Assembly (NCBI RefSeq): GCF_003431825.1
Contig: NZ_CP020083.1
Span: forward strand, 3,696,501-3,760,500
Direction of reading: 5' to 3'
Source of the DNA: Blastomonas fulva
GTDB lineage: Bacteria; Pseudomonadota; Alphaproteobacteria; Sphingomonadales; Sphingomonadaceae
DNA length: 64,000 nucleotides
Shown: piece by piece, positions 36,064 to 45,321 of the stretch
Layout of the letters: each line of letters opens with the position of its first letter
Numbering within the stretch: position 1 is the first letter of the stretch
Position numbers and translations under genes: made by a program
Notes under the pieces: generated by a model
Told to the model about the DNA's origin: nothing
Databases searched by the model: none
The model's input: only the letters and a program-made list of their open reading frames with translations

Positions 36064-37208
36064 GCGAAAAGGCGATCACCGCCGAGGTCGGCCGCAGCAT
36101 CGCCGCGCTGGATGCGGGTCAATGGGATGCGCTGGCGGGCCCGGACAACCCGTTCGTTTCCCACGCCTTTCTCAGCCTGCTCGAAGCTTCGGGCAGCGTC
36201 GGCCGCGGCACCGGCTGGACCCCTGCACCGATCACCATCAAGGGCGAAGACGGCAGGCTGGTCGCGGCGCTGCCCGCCTATCTCAAGAGCCACAGCCAGG
36301 GCGAATATGTCTTCGACCACAATTGGGCGCATGCGTGGGAGAATGCCGGGGGAAGCTATTACCCCAAGTTGCAGATTTCCGTCCCGTTCACGCCCGCGAC
36401 CGGCCCGCGCATCCTGCTGGCCGATCCGGTGTGGTCGCTGCCGATCCTGACCGCCGCGCAGAACCTTGCCGAACAGAACAACCTGTCTTCGGTCCACGCG
36501 ACCTTTATCGAGCCCGCCCAACTGCCGCTGTTCGAGCAGGCCGGATGGCTGCTGCGCGCCGACACCCAGTTTCACTGGCACGACGAGAATTATGGCGATT
36601 TCCAGGGCTTTCTGGGCTCGCTGACCTCACGCAAGCGCAAGGATCTGCGCAAGGAGCGCGCCAAGGCGCAGGAGGGCGTCGAGATCGTCCACCTCACCGG
36701 GGACATGATCACCGAAGCGCATTGGGACGCGTTCTGGATCTTCTACCAGGACACCGGCGCGCGCAAATGGGGCCAGCCTTATCTCACCCGCGAGGCCTTC
36801 AGCCTGATGGGGCAAACGATGGCCGACCGCATCCTGCTGATCCTCGCGCTGTACGAAGGCCGCCCGATCGCAGGCGCGCTCAACTTCATCGGCAGCGACA
36901 CGCTCTATGGCCGTTATTGGGGCTGCACGGTGGACAAGCCGTTCCTGCATTTCGAGCTCTGCTACTACCAGGCGATCGACGCGGCGCTGGCGCGCGGCCT
37001 CTCACGGGTTGAGGCTGGCGCGCAGGGCGGGCACAAGATGGCGCGCGGCTATGCGCCCGAGATCACATGGTCGGCGCACTATATCCCCGATCCCGGCTTC
37101 CGCCGCGCGGTGGGCGATTTCCTCAAGCGCGAGCGCGCAGCTGTGCAGGCCGACCGCGAAATGCTGACCGAGATGCTGCCGTTCAAGCGTGGTCCATCTG
37201 CGGCTTGA
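36060..37208 (+). CDS. GNAT/FemAB-like acyltransferase (COG3146, DUF482)
   Basis: The 382-residue protein fits the peptidoglycan-style GNAT family (DUF482): DNPFVSHAFLSLLEASGSVG near the N-terminus, LPAYLKSHSQGEYVFDHNWA (core YLKSHSQGEYVFDHNW), SLTSRKRKDLRKERAKA, the catalytic-type FYQDTGARKWGQPYL, and the C-terminal EAGAQGGHKMARGYAP. These proteins are predicted N-acyltransferases; the acceptor is not known. It is coupled to the GDPD gene by an ATGA overlap. Confidence 0.85.
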   Translation: MSEKAITAEVGRSIAALDAGQWDALAGPDNPFVSHAFLSLLEASGSVGRGTGWTPAPITIKGEDGRLVAALPAYLKSHSQGEYVFDHNWAHAWENAGGSYYPKLQISVPFTPATGPRILLADPVWSLPILTAAQNLAEQNNLSSVHATFIEPAQLPLFEQAGWLLRADTQFHWHDENYGDFQGFLGSLTSRKRKDLRKERAKAQEGVEIVHLTGDMITEAHWDAFWIFYQDTGARKWGQPYLTREAFSLMGQTMADRILLILALYEGRPIAGALNFIGSDTLYGRYWGCTVDKPFLHFELCYYQAIDAALARGLSRVEAGAQGGHKMARGYAPEITWSAHYIPDPGFRRAVGDFLKRERAAVQADREMLTEMLPFKRGPSAA

Positions 37209-37280
37209 CGCACGCGCGTGCCCGGCGCACGCTGGCGTATCTGCAACCAGCTGATCTACCAGCAGAAAGCCCCACACCTT

Positions 37281-39332
37281 ATGCGCACAATTCGATATGC
37301 CGCCCTGCTGCTTGCGTTCGCCAGCCCCACTGCCCTGCTCGCCCAAGCCGCGCCCGACAGCCGACTGACCGGCCAGGACCTGTTTTCGCTCGAGGTCGCC
37401 GCCGATCCGCAGATCGCGCCCGATGGCAGTGCAATCGCCTTCGTCCGGCGCGCCAACGACATCATGTCGGACAAGGCTGTCTCGTCGATCTGGCTGGTCA
37501 ACACCGCGAGCGGCGAGATGACCCCGGTCGCCGCTGGCCCCGGCGGGCACAGCCAGCCGCGCTGGTCGCCCGATGGCAAGCGTCTTGCCTATGTCTCGAC
37601 CGCCGAGGGCGGCGCGCCGCAACTCTACGTCCGCTGGATGGCGAGCGGAGAGGCGGTGCGGATCACGGGACTTCCCGAAAGCCCCGGCAATATCGCCTGG
37701 TCGCCCGATGGCACGCAGATCGCCTACACCCTGTTCGTGGCTGCCGAAGGGCCCAGGCTGGGAAAGGCGCCCGACAAGCCCGAGGGCGCGACCTGGGCCG
37801 CGCGGCTGGAAACTTATGACATGCTCGCCTATCGCGCCGATGGCGCGGGCTATATCAAGCCCGGGTTCGACAAGATCTTCGTCGTTCCCGCCACCGGCGG
37901 CGCGCCGCGCCAATTGAGCTTCGGCGAGTATCACGACGGCGGCGGGCTGACCTGGAGCAAGGACGGCAGCACGCTCTACTTCTCGGGCAACCGCTCGCCC
38001 AACTGGGAAAGCGATCCGGTCGATGCGGAGATCTACGCGCTGGATATCGCCAGCGGCACGATCGCAGCGCTCACCGATCGCGACGGTCCGGACGCATCGC
38101 CGGTGGTCTCCCCAGATGGCAGCAAAATTGCCTATCTGGGGTTCGACGACAAGTTGCTCGGCTATCACAACGCGCAGGCCTATGTGATGAACCGCGATGG
38201 CTCGGGCAAGCGCGCGGTCGCACCCTCGCTCGATCGCAGCATCGATACGCTCGTCTGGGCGCCCGACGGCCAGGCGCTGATCGCGCAATATGACGACCAT
38301 GGCGAGACTTTGGTCGCACGCATCGGGATGGACGGATCGGTGCGCGAGATCGTGCGTGGCCTGACTGGCCCGTCGCTCGACCGGCCCTATTCGGGCGGAT
38401 CGTTCAGCGTCGCGAAGTCCGGCGCGATTGCCTATTCGGGTGGCAATGCCACCAAACCTGCCGATGTCATGCTGGCGAGCGGCGGCAAGACCCGGTCGCT
38501 CACCCGGTTCAACAGCACGCTGATGGCGAGCAAGCGTCTGGGCGACGTCCGCAAGGTGACCACCGCATCGACCTTTGACGGCCGCGAGATCGAAGGCTGG
38601 CTGACGCTTCCCCCGGGGCATGTGCCGGGAACGCGGGTACCGCTGGTGCTCGAAATCCATGGCGGGCCGTTCTCCGCTTATGGCCCGCATTTCTCCACAG
38701 ACAACCAGCTCTATGCCGCATCGGGCTATGCCGTCCTCTCGGTCAACCCGCGTGGATCAACCAGTTACGGCGCAGAGTTCGCAAACCTCATCCACCATGC
38801 CTATCCCGGCAATGATTATGACGATCTGATCGCGATGGTCGACAAGGCGATTGCCGATGGCGTGGCTGATCCCGATCAATTGTTCGTCACCGGCGGATCG
38901 GGCGGCGGGGTGCTGACCAGCTGGATCGTCGGCAAGACCGACCGCTTCAAGGCGGCGGCGACGCAGAAGCCGGTGATCAACTGGACCAGCCAGGCGCTGA
39001 CCGCCGATGGGCCTGCGTTCTTTGCGAAATACTGGTTCGGCAAGATGCCGTGGGAGGATCAGGCAAGCTATTGGGCGCGCTCGCCCTTGTCGCTCGTCGC
39101 CAATGTGAAGACGCCGACGCTGGTGGTGGTCGGCAGCGAGGATTACCGCACCCCGGTGAGCGAGTCCGAGCAATACTACACCGCGCTCAAGCTGGTCGGC
39201 GTTCCGACAGCTCTGGTCAAGGTTCCGGGCGCCAGCCATGGCGGCATCGCGGCGCGGCCATCGCAAAGCGCGGCCAAGGCCTCGGCGATCATCGCCTGGT
39301 TCGAACGCTACCGCAAACCGGCAGCGCAATAG
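37281..39332 (+). CDS. Secreted S9 family prolyl oligopeptidase-like peptidase
   Basis: The 683-residue protein has a signal peptide (ending ALLAQAA) and a beta-propeller made of WD-like repeats (for example PDGSAIAFVRR, SPDGKRLAYVST, SPDGTQIAYT), followed by an alpha/beta-hydrolase domain. The serine is in FVTGGSGGGVLTSW, the aspartate in VVGSEDYRTP, and the histidine in PGASHGGIAA. It is a dipeptidyl/acylaminoacyl peptidase type and acts in the periplasm on short peptides. The ATG at 37281 was chosen as the first one that gives a signal peptide. Confidence 0.93.
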   Translation: MRTIRYAALLLAFASPTALLAQAAPDSRLTGQDLFSLEVAADPQIAPDGSAIAFVRRANDIMSDKAVSSIWLVNTASGEMTPVAAGPGGHSQPRWSPDGKRLAYVSTAEGGAPQLYVRWMASGEAVRITGLPESPGNIAWSPDGTQIAYTLFVAAEGPRLGKAPDKPEGATWAARLETYDMLAYRADGAGYIKPGFDKIFVVPATGGAPRQLSFGEYHDGGGLTWSKDGSTLYFSGNRSPNWESDPVDAEIYALDIASGTIAALTDRDGPDASPVVSPDGSKIAYLGFDDKLLGYHNAQAYVMNRDGSGKRAVAPSLDRSIDTLVWAPDGQALIAQYDDHGETLVARIGMDGSVREIVRGLTGPSLDRPYSGGSFSVAKSGAIAYSGGNATKPADVMLASGGKTRSLTRFNSTLMASKRLGDVRKVTTASTFDGREIEGWLTLPPGHVPGTRVPLVLEIHGGPFSAYGPHFSTDNQLYAASGYAVLSVNPRGSTSYGAEFANLIHHAYPGNDYDDLIAMVDKAIADGVADPDQLFVTGGSGGGVLTSWIVGKTDRFKAAATQKPVINWTSQALTADGPAFFAKYWFGKMPWEDQASYWARSPLSLVANVKTPTLVVVGSEDYRTPVSESEQYYTALKLVGVPTALVKVPGASHGGIAARPSQSAAKASAIIAWFERYRKPAAQ

Positions 39333-39333
39333 G

Positions 39334-39630
39334 TCAGGCGGCGCGCGCTGCGATCTGCTGGAGCCAGGCGCGGGCTTCGCGCTGGGCTTCGGCGATCTGC
39401 CGTGCGGTCATTTCCTCGGAGATTTCCGCGCGGCACAATTGGCTTTCCTCATGCCCCTTCACGGCGGCGAGGTTGAACCATTTGTGCGCCTCGATCAGAT
39501 CGACATTGACGCCGTGTCCCCCGGTGGAAAATGCCACCCCGAGATCGAAATAGGCGTTGATGTCGCCGCGCGCGGCGGCGGCCAGCTTGCTCTCGATCAG
39601 AAACGTCGCGGACTTCAGACTGTTAGCCAT
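39334..39630 (-). CDS. Small SEL1-like repeat protein
   Basis: The 98-residue protein contains one to two TPR-like SEL1 repeats (AYFDLGVAFSTG...DLIEAHKWFNLAAVKGHEES) and a C-terminal helix EAQREARAWLQQIAA. Such proteins act in protein-protein interactions. GAGGGG lies upstream of the ATG at 39630. It is convergent with the S9 peptidase gene and downstream of panC on the same strand. No specific role can be given. Confidence 0.75.
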   Translation of the reverse strand: MANSLKSATFLIESKLAAAARGDINAYFDLGVAFSTGGHGVNVDLIEAHKWFNLAAVKGHEESQLCRAEISEEMTARQIAEAQREARAWLQQIAARAA

Positions 39631-39736
39631 CTCACATGCCCCTCTTTGCATGGCCGGTTGATCCGACAGGGGCGAGAGTGGGAAAATGTGGTGAAGAAAA
39701 GGTTAATCCGGCAGATACCATGCCAGAAGTTTTACA

Positions 39737-40582
39737 TTACCTTGCGTTTACGGGCATATTATCGATGAGCCGAGTGCTGCCGATACGCGCTGCGACCAGC
39801 AGGCGCGCGGGTCGATCGGCGATCTCCATCGGCTGGAGCGTCGCCGCATCGGCCAGGGTAACATAATCGACGCTGGCAAATCCGGCGGCGAGCAGCGCCT
39901 GTTCGATCCCGCGCGTCGCTTCACCCACCGGGCCGCCCGCCTCGATCACCGCGATCCCCGCCTGCATCGCGCGCGGCAGCATCGCGGCTGCCGCGCGCTG
40001 TTCGGATGTCAGATACGCGTTGCGCGACGACAGCGCGAGCCCGTCGGCATCACGAACCGTCGGCACGCCGATGATGTCGAGCCCGAAATTGAGATCGCGC
40101 GCCATCGTGCGGATCACGGCCAGCTGCTGGTAATCCTTCTCGCCGAACAGCGCCATGTCGGGCTGGACCTGATTGAACAGCTTGGCGACGATGGTGGCGA
40201 CGCCATCGAAGTGGCCCGGCCGGGCCGCGCCGCACAGGCCATCGCTGACCCCCGCCACGCTGACATTGGTGGCAAAGCCGGCCGGGTAGACCTGATCGAC
40301 ATCGGGTGCCCACAGGATCGCGACGCCAGCCTCGCTCAGCATCGCGGCATCGGCCTCTTCCTGCCGGGGATAGGCATCAAGATCCTCGTTCGCGCCGAAC
40401 TGCATGGGGTTGACGAAGATCGAGGCGACCACATGGTCGGCCCGCTGTTTCGCCTCGCGCATCAGTTGCATGTGCCCTGCGTGCAGCGCGCCCATGGTGG
40501 GCACCAGAGCCACCTCTCCGCCCTGCCGCCGAAGCAGCGAAACCGCTGACCGCAACCTGTCTACCCGACGTATGATTTGCAC
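39737..40582 (-). CDS. panC: Pantothenate synthetase
   Basis: The 281-residue enzyme condenses pantoate and beta-alanine with ATP. It shows the nucleotide-binding [14 protein letters not shown] (HIGH-like), [19 protein letters not shown], the GEKDYQQ motif and SSRNAYLT. The GTG at 40582 was chosen because GGAGG (minus strand, 40597-40593) lies 10 bases upstream and because PanC proteins usually begin a few residues before the conserved QIIR motif; an ATG at 40615 is also in frame. It is divergent from mipZ. Confidence 0.94.
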   Translation of the reverse strand: MQIIRRVDRLRSAVSLLRRQGGEVALVPTMGALHAGHMQLMREAKQRADHVVASIFVNPMQFGANEDLDAYPRQEEADAAMLSEAGVAILWAPDVDQVYPAGFATNVSVAGVSDGLCGAARPGHFDGVATIVAKLFNQVQPDMALFGEKDYQQLAVIRTMARDLNFGLDIIGVPTVRDADGLALSSRNAYLTSEQRAAAAMLPRAMQAGIAVIEAGGPVGEATRGIEQALLAAGFASVDYVTLADAATLQPMEIADRPARLLVAARIGSTRLIDNMPVNAR

Positions 40583-40694
40583 CTTGGTAAAGCCTCCGAT
40601 AGGGAACTGCCGCATGGGGTACGGGTCGTGCCCGCACGTGATTCACTAGGCAGCACTGGCACATTCGTCGTCCTGCTGGAAGGGGCTGAAAACC

Positions 40695-41513
40695 ATGGAC
40701 ATGATGACGCGCAAGGCGTCCCCGCACCATATCGTATTTGCCAATGAAAAGGGCGGCACCGGCAAATCGACCAGCGCGGTGCATGTCGCAGTGGCGCTTT
40801 CGTATCTGGGTTTCCGGGTCGGCGCGATCGATCTCGATCCGCGCCAGCGCACGCTGCATCGCTATCTGGAAAACCGCGTCGCCACGCAGCAGCGCCGCAG
40901 CATCACCCTGCCCACCCCCAATTTCGAGGTGTTCCAGGACGACACTCAGGCGCGGCTGGAGCAGATGGTCACCAAGATGAGCCAGGAATGCGACTTTCTG
41001 GTCTATGACACCCCCGGCCGCGACGACAAGTTCGCGCGCTTCGTCGCCACCCGCGCCGACACGCTGGTCACCCCGCTTAACGACAGCTTCGTCGATTTCG
41101 ACCTGATCGGCCAGGTGGACCCCGAAAACTTCAAGGTCCGCCGCCTGAGCTTCTATGCCGAGCTGATCTGGGAAGCGCGCAAGGCGCGCGCCAAGACCGA
41201 CGGGATCGAGATCGACTGGGTGGTGCTGCGCAACCGCACCCAGCAGACCGACGCGCGCAACAAGCGCAGGCTCGATGCGGCGCTGGCCGAACTCTCCAAG
41301 CGCGTCGGCTTCCGCTATGTGCAGGGCCTGTCCGAACGCGTGGTCTATCGCGAGCTGTTCCCCTCAGGGCTCACCCTGCTCGACAAGGGCCATCTGGCGG
41401 ATCTGGGCACCAGCCACATCATCGCGCGGCAGGAACTGCGCGAGATGGTCTCCGCGCTCAACTTGCCCGGCGTCGGCAGCCGCGCCGCCGAACGCCAGCC
41501 ACAATTGCTCTGA
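40695..41513 (+). CDS. mipZ: Cell division site-positioning ATPase MipZ
   Basis: The 272-residue ParA-like ATPase has a deviant Walker A NEKGGTGKST, the RQRT motif in AIDLDPRQRTLHRYLENR (core IDLDPRQRTLHRY), switch DTPGRDD, TPLNDSFVDFDLIGQVDP, WVVLRNR and RVVYRELFPSGLTLLD. These sequence blocks match Caulobacter MipZ, which binds ParB at the origin, forms a bipolar gradient and inhibits FtsZ assembly away from mid-cell. It is divergent from panC with 112 bases between the starts, a neighbourhood known from other alphaproteobacteria. Confidence 0.93.
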   Translation: MDMMTRKASPHHIVFANEKGGTGKSTSAVHVAVALSYLGFRVGAIDLDPRQRTLHRYLENRVATQQRRSITLPTPNFEVFQDDTQARLEQMVTKMSQECDFLVYDTPGRDDKFARFVATRADTLVTPLNDSFVDFDLIGQVDPENFKVRRLSFYAELIWEARKARAKTDGIEIDWVVLRNRTQQTDARNKRRLDAALAELSKRVGFRYVQGLSERVVYRELFPSGLTLLDKGHLADLGTSHIIARQELREMVSALNLPGVGSRAAERQPQLL

Positions 41514-42854
41514 TCAGGGTGCCTTCGGCATCAGCTTGAGCGTCATCGCGGTCATCGCCTCGGCGGCGGTCGCGATGACGGTATCGGCTTCGGGCGCCCA
41601 GAACGGGCTGTGCAGCGAAGGCATCTCGATGCCCTCCTTCTTGGCCTTGGTGTATTCGGCGACCGGCACCCCGCCCACCCAGAAGATCAGGCTGGTGATG
41701 TTGTCCGGGTCCGCGCGGTAGAAGCGGCTGAAATCCTCGCCCCCCATCGACGGCGGTACCTGCGCCACGCGCTGATCGCCAAACCGCGCCTTTAGCATCG
41801 CGGCGGTTTCGCGGGTGAAATCGGGGCTGTTGTAGACCGCAGGGGTGAAGGTGTCGCTCATCGTCACCACCGGCATCCTGTCCTCGGGCACGCCTGCCGC
41901 AATCGCCTCGCCCTTGGCGATGCGCTTGATGCCTTCGAGGATCTTGGCCCGGGTTTCGTCCGAATAGCTGCGCACGGTGAGCAGCAGCGTCGCCTCGTCC
42001 GAGATGATGTTGTGCTTGGCGCCAGCCTGGAAGCTGCCGACGGTGACCACCGCGGCGTCCTGCGGGTCGAGCTCGCGGCTGATGAGCGTCTGCAGCGTGG
42101 TGACGATGCGCGCGCCCAGCACGATCGGGTCCTTGGTCGACTGCGGATAGGCCCCGTGCCCGCCCAGCCCCTTCACCTTGATATCGACGCTGTCGACATT
42201 GGCGAGCGCAAAGCCCGGGGTGTAACCGATGAACCCGGCGGGCGCCTGCGCGGCATCATGGAAGCCGAGCACATATTTGGGTTTGGGAAAGCGCGTGAAC
42301 AGACCGTCTTCCAGCATCGCCACCGCGCCCGATCCGATCTCCTCGGCCGGCTGCAGGATCATGACCAGCGTGCCCGACCATTCCGCCTTGCGCTTGACCA
42401 GCTGCCGCGCGGTGGCGACCCAGCCGGTCATGTGCGTGTCATGCCCGCAGGCGTGCATCACCCCGGTCTCGATCCCCGCCGGGCTCATCGCGCGCACCTT
42501 GCTGGCGTAAGCGAGGCCGGTCTGCTCGACCACCGGCAGCCCGTCCATGTCAGCGCGCAGCATCACCACCGGCCCGGGGCCGTTCTTCATCACCGCGACC
42601 ACCCCGGTCTTGCCGACACCTTCGGTGACCTCGAAGCCCAGTTTGCGCGCCTCTGCGGCGAGCTTCCTGGCGGTCTTCACCTCCTGGAAGCTGAGCTCGG
42701 GATTGGCGTGCAGATCGCGGTAGAGGTCCATCAGGCCCGGCATGTCCGCGGCGATATCGGCGCGGATCGTGTCCTGCGCCTGCGCGGGCATCGCAACCGC
42801 GAGCGCCAGAGTGGATGCGGCAAGCGCGCGCGCGAACATCGATGCGACCGGCAT
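41514..42854 (-). CDS. Secreted M20 family amidohydrolase/peptidase
   Basis: The 446-residue protein has a signal peptide (VASMFARALAASTLALAVAM) and an M20D-like metallohydrolase domain. Metal ligands are in HACGHDTHM, the glutamate pair in LQPAEEIGSG, and further histidines in GFHDA and the C-terminal SLHSPFW. A dimerisation-lid region GLGGHGAYPQSTKDP interrupts the catalytic domain. GGGGAGA upstream supports the start at 42854. It abuts the mipZ stop directly in the palindrome TGATCA. It likely hydrolyses amino-acid or acyl amides in the periplasm. Confidence 0.9.
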   Translation of the reverse strand: MPVASMFARALAASTLALAVAMPAQAQDTIRADIAADMPGLMDLYRDLHANPELSFQEVKTARKLAAEARKLGFEVTEGVGKTGVVAVMKNGPGPVVMLRADMDGLPVVEQTGLAYASKVRAMSPAGIETGVMHACGHDTHMTGWVATARQLVKRKAEWSGTLVMILQPAEEIGSGAVAMLEDGLFTRFPKPKYVLGFHDAAQAPAGFIGYTPGFALANVDSVDIKVKGLGGHGAYPQSTKDPIVLGARIVTTLQTLISRELDPQDAAVVTVGSFQAGAKHNIISDEATLLLTVRSYSDETRAKILEGIKRIAKGEAIAAGVPEDRMPVVTMSDTFTPAVYNSPDFTRETAAMLKARFGDQRVAQVPPSMGGEDFSRFYRADPDNITSLIFWVGGVPVAEYTKAKKEGIEMPSLHSPFWAPEADTVIATAAEAMTAMTLKLMPKAP

Positions 42855-42924
42855 AAGTGTCTCCCCAGACATATGTTTGGCCAGGAAGCTAGCGGCTTGG
42901 ATCTGCCATGTCAGTCAAAAACGC

Positions 42925-43377
42925 TCAGCCGATCTTGCGCGCCATCAGCACGCCGACTGTCATCATCACCATGCCGCCGATGCGCAGCGCGGTGAGCGGA
43001 CTGCGCGGCACCCCGAACAGGCCGAAGTGATCAATCAGGGCGGCGGCGACGATCTGCCCCAGCAGCACCAGGAACACCGCGTTGCCGATGCCGAAGCGCG
43101 GTCCGATCCAGGTGATCGACAGCACATAGAACGCAACGAATGCACCGCTGAAGAACAGGTGCGGCGGCGCGGCGCGGACCTTGGCCAGATCGGGCAGGCC
43201 GACAACAGCGGATGCCGCCGCCGCGATGAACAGCGCCGACAGGAACAGGATGACCGATGCCGCCGCCGGGTTCGCCAGCCTGACGCCGAGCTGGCTGTTC
43301 AGCGCAGCCATCACCGGAATCCCGATCCCGGTCAGCAGCATGATCATCGAATAGCTCAGAGCGGTTCCGCTTGGCAT
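42925..43377 (-). CDS. DMT family transporter (DUF606/YdcZ type)
   Basis: The 150-residue protein contains about five hydrophobic segments, for example MIMLLTGIGIPVMAALNS, SVILFLSALFIAAAASAV and GAFVAFYVLSITWIG. The GIPVMAALNSQLG and FGIGNAVFLVLLGQ motifs fit DUF606. It lies in a minus-strand run with the DUF4893 gene. Substrate unknown. Confidence 0.82.
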   Translation of the reverse strand: MPSGTALSYSMIMLLTGIGIPVMAALNSQLGVRLANPAAASVILFLSALFIAAAASAVVGLPDLAKVRAAPPHLFFSGAFVAFYVLSITWIGPRFGIGNAVFLVLLGQIVAAALIDHFGLFGVPRSPLTALRIGGMVMMTVGVLMARKIG

Positions 43378-43382
43378 GGGCG

Positions 43383-43973
43383 TTACCTCATCGGACGCAG
43401 ATCGATGATGTCGAGCGTCGATTCATAATAGGGGTTGGGAAAGACGATCCGCCAGCGGTCCTTGCCGATCCGCTCGACGGTTCCGGCCATGTCGCGTTCC
43501 TTGTCCTGGCCATAAGGCACCAGCGTCTCGTCGTCGCCCAGCATCAGCGAGCCGAGGAACACGCCGCTGCGCTTGCCATCTGCGTGGATGAACCCCACCG
43601 GACGCTGCGATCCGGTGAGCTTGACGAACTGCCGCGTCGCGCCGCTGCCGTATATCGCGCAGGCAAAATCGGGATAGGCGATGAACGCCAGATACTTGCC
43701 GCCCAGCTTGTGCGTCGCACACAGATATTTGCCCTCGGGCGGCAGCGGGTTTTCCAGGCGCTTCTTGGGGTCGTACAGCAATGCTGCCTTGGCCAGATCG
43801 CCTGCAAATTCCGAAGCCTGCACCTCGGCGAGTGCAGCGGCGAATGCCGAATCGCGCTGTCGGAGCCGCTCGGCGTCGGCGGGAGTGATGATGTCCTGCC
43901 AGCGCTGCGCGTGCGCGGGCGAACCAAGCGCCAACGCGGCCAGTGCCAGCCCTGCTGCAAACCTCAAAGCCAT
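43383..43973 (-). CDS. DUF4893 family periplasmic protein
   Basis: The 196-residue protein starts with a signal peptide (MALRFAAGLALAALALG...AHAQ) and matches DUF4893 in WQDIITPADAERLRQRD, KYLCATHKLGG and RPVGFIHADGKRSGVFLGSL (core GFIHADGKRSGVFLG). The C-terminus has strand-rich segments such as VERIGKDRWRIVFPNPYYES. The family is exported and of unknown function. It is close to the DMT gene (6 bases), so the two are likely co-transcribed. Confidence 0.85.
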   Translation of the reverse strand: MALRFAAGLALAALALGSPAHAQRWQDIITPADAERLRQRDSAFAAALAEVQASEFAGDLAKAALLYDPKKRLENPLPPEGKYLCATHKLGGKYLAFIAYPDFACAIYGSGATRQFVKLTGSQRPVGFIHADGKRSGVFLGSLMLGDDETLVPYGQDKERDMAGTVERIGKDRWRIVFPNPYYESTLDIIDLRPMR

Positions 43974-44012
43974 GCTCTCTCTCCCCTTGTTTCCTGGGCC
44001 CCGGCGGCCCGG

Positions 44013-45167
44013 TCAGCCGTGCGGGGCGAGGTCGAACGCCGCAGTCTTGCCGTCCATGATGTTCTGCGCGAGCAGGTCGCCGCGCTTCATCACCGCCTGC
44101 ACCGCCTCGATCCCCTGCTCCCAGTGCATGTCCATGGTGCCGCGCGAAAACTCGAAGTCGCGCATCCCGCTTTCCCAGCGCTGCACATTGTAGATCAGGT
44201 GAACGATGTTGACTGCATTGTCCTCGACCAGCGCGCGGACGCGCTCGACATTGGGATCGCTGCACATATCGGGCGGCAGCATCGCCAGCACCTTGCGCAG
44301 CGCCTCGTGCTCCTTGCGCAGCTTGAGATAGTAATCGGTCACCTGCCGGGTGCGGCTGGAATAGCGGATATCCTTCTCGCGGCTCATCACATCGGCAAAC
44401 TTGGTGGGCAGTTCGCCGCGCGCGGGAAACAGGTCGATCTGGAAGGCGAGCATGTCGCTGGTCTGGTTGTCGAGCACATAGGCGAGCGGCGTGTTGCTCA
44501 CCAGGCCGCCGTCCCAGTAATGCTTGCCGTTGATTTCCACCGGCGCAAAGCCCGGCGGCAACGCGCCCGATGCCATGATGTGCCGCGCATCGATTGTCTG
44601 CGGACCATGCGGGTCCTTGGTGTCGAAATAATAGAAATTGCCCGATTCCACGTTCACCGCGCCCACCGAGAAGCGCACTGGCCCGTTGTTCAGCCGATCC
44701 CAGTCGACAAAGCGGTTGAGCGTCTCGATCATCGGGGTGGTATCATACATGCTGACCGCAGCAGGCGTTCCCGGCCAGGCGAAGGTGGGCGGCAGCATGT
44801 GCGGGCGGAAGAAGCCCGGCACGCCGACGGTCGCGGCCATCGCGGCGCCCGCATAGTGGTTCATCTCGCGCCAGTAATCGGCATCGCCCAGCATGAAGTC
44901 GAACGTGCCCGAGGTTACCAGCTCCCAGAACTCACGCAGCCGGGTGCAGGCGAGATGCGGCTCGTTGCCCGCGATGATCGCCGCGTTGATCGCACCGATC
45001 GATATGCCTGCGACCCAGTCGATTCGTACATTCTGCCGCACCAGCTCGCTGAACACGCCGGCCTGATACGATCCCAGCGCACCCCCGCCCTGCAGCACCA
45101 GCGCGACGGTTTCAGGCAGCGGAACGGCTGCGGACTGGGTATCCAGCGCATCTTGAGTGCCGGGCAT
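44013..45167 (-). CDS. Patatin-like phospholipase family protein
   Basis: The 384-residue protein has the patatin oxyanion motif LVLQGGGALGSYQAGV, the nucleophile elbow GISIGAIN (Ser in G-x-S-x-G) and the catalytic aspartate in YWDGGLVSNTPL. Length and the C-terminal region (DUF3734-like, with VNIVHLIYNVQRWE) place it with PhbD-like or RssA-like patatins. No signal peptide is seen. It likely hydrolyses lipid or polyester substrates in the cytoplasm. Confidence 0.9.
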   Translation of the reverse strand: MPGTQDALDTQSAAVPLPETVALVLQGGGALGSYQAGVFSELVRQNVRIDWVAGISIGAINAAIIAGNEPHLACTRLREFWELVTSGTFDFMLGDADYWREMNHYAGAAMAATVGVPGFFRPHMLPPTFAWPGTPAAVSMYDTTPMIETLNRFVDWDRLNNGPVRFSVGAVNVESGNFYYFDTKDPHGPQTIDARHIMASGALPPGFAPVEINGKHYWDGGLVSNTPLAYVLDNQTSDMLAFQIDLFPARGELPTKFADVMSREKDIRYSSRTRQVTDYYLKLRKEHEALRKVLAMLPPDMCSDPNVERVRALVEDNAVNIVHLIYNVQRWESGMRDFEFSRGTMDMHWEQGIEAVQAVMKRGDLLAQNIMDGKTAAFDLAPHG

Positions 45168-45321
45168 AGAAGGTCCTTATCTGGTGGCGTGCGTCCACGC
45201 GCTTTGACGCCAACCCTATGCCGCAGCGCACCATAACGCAATTGGCGTGAAAAAACGGTGCTGCCAAATCGGCGCGCGCGGCGTACCATTGCGCACCAGC
45301 AGGACAGGAACCGCCAACGCC

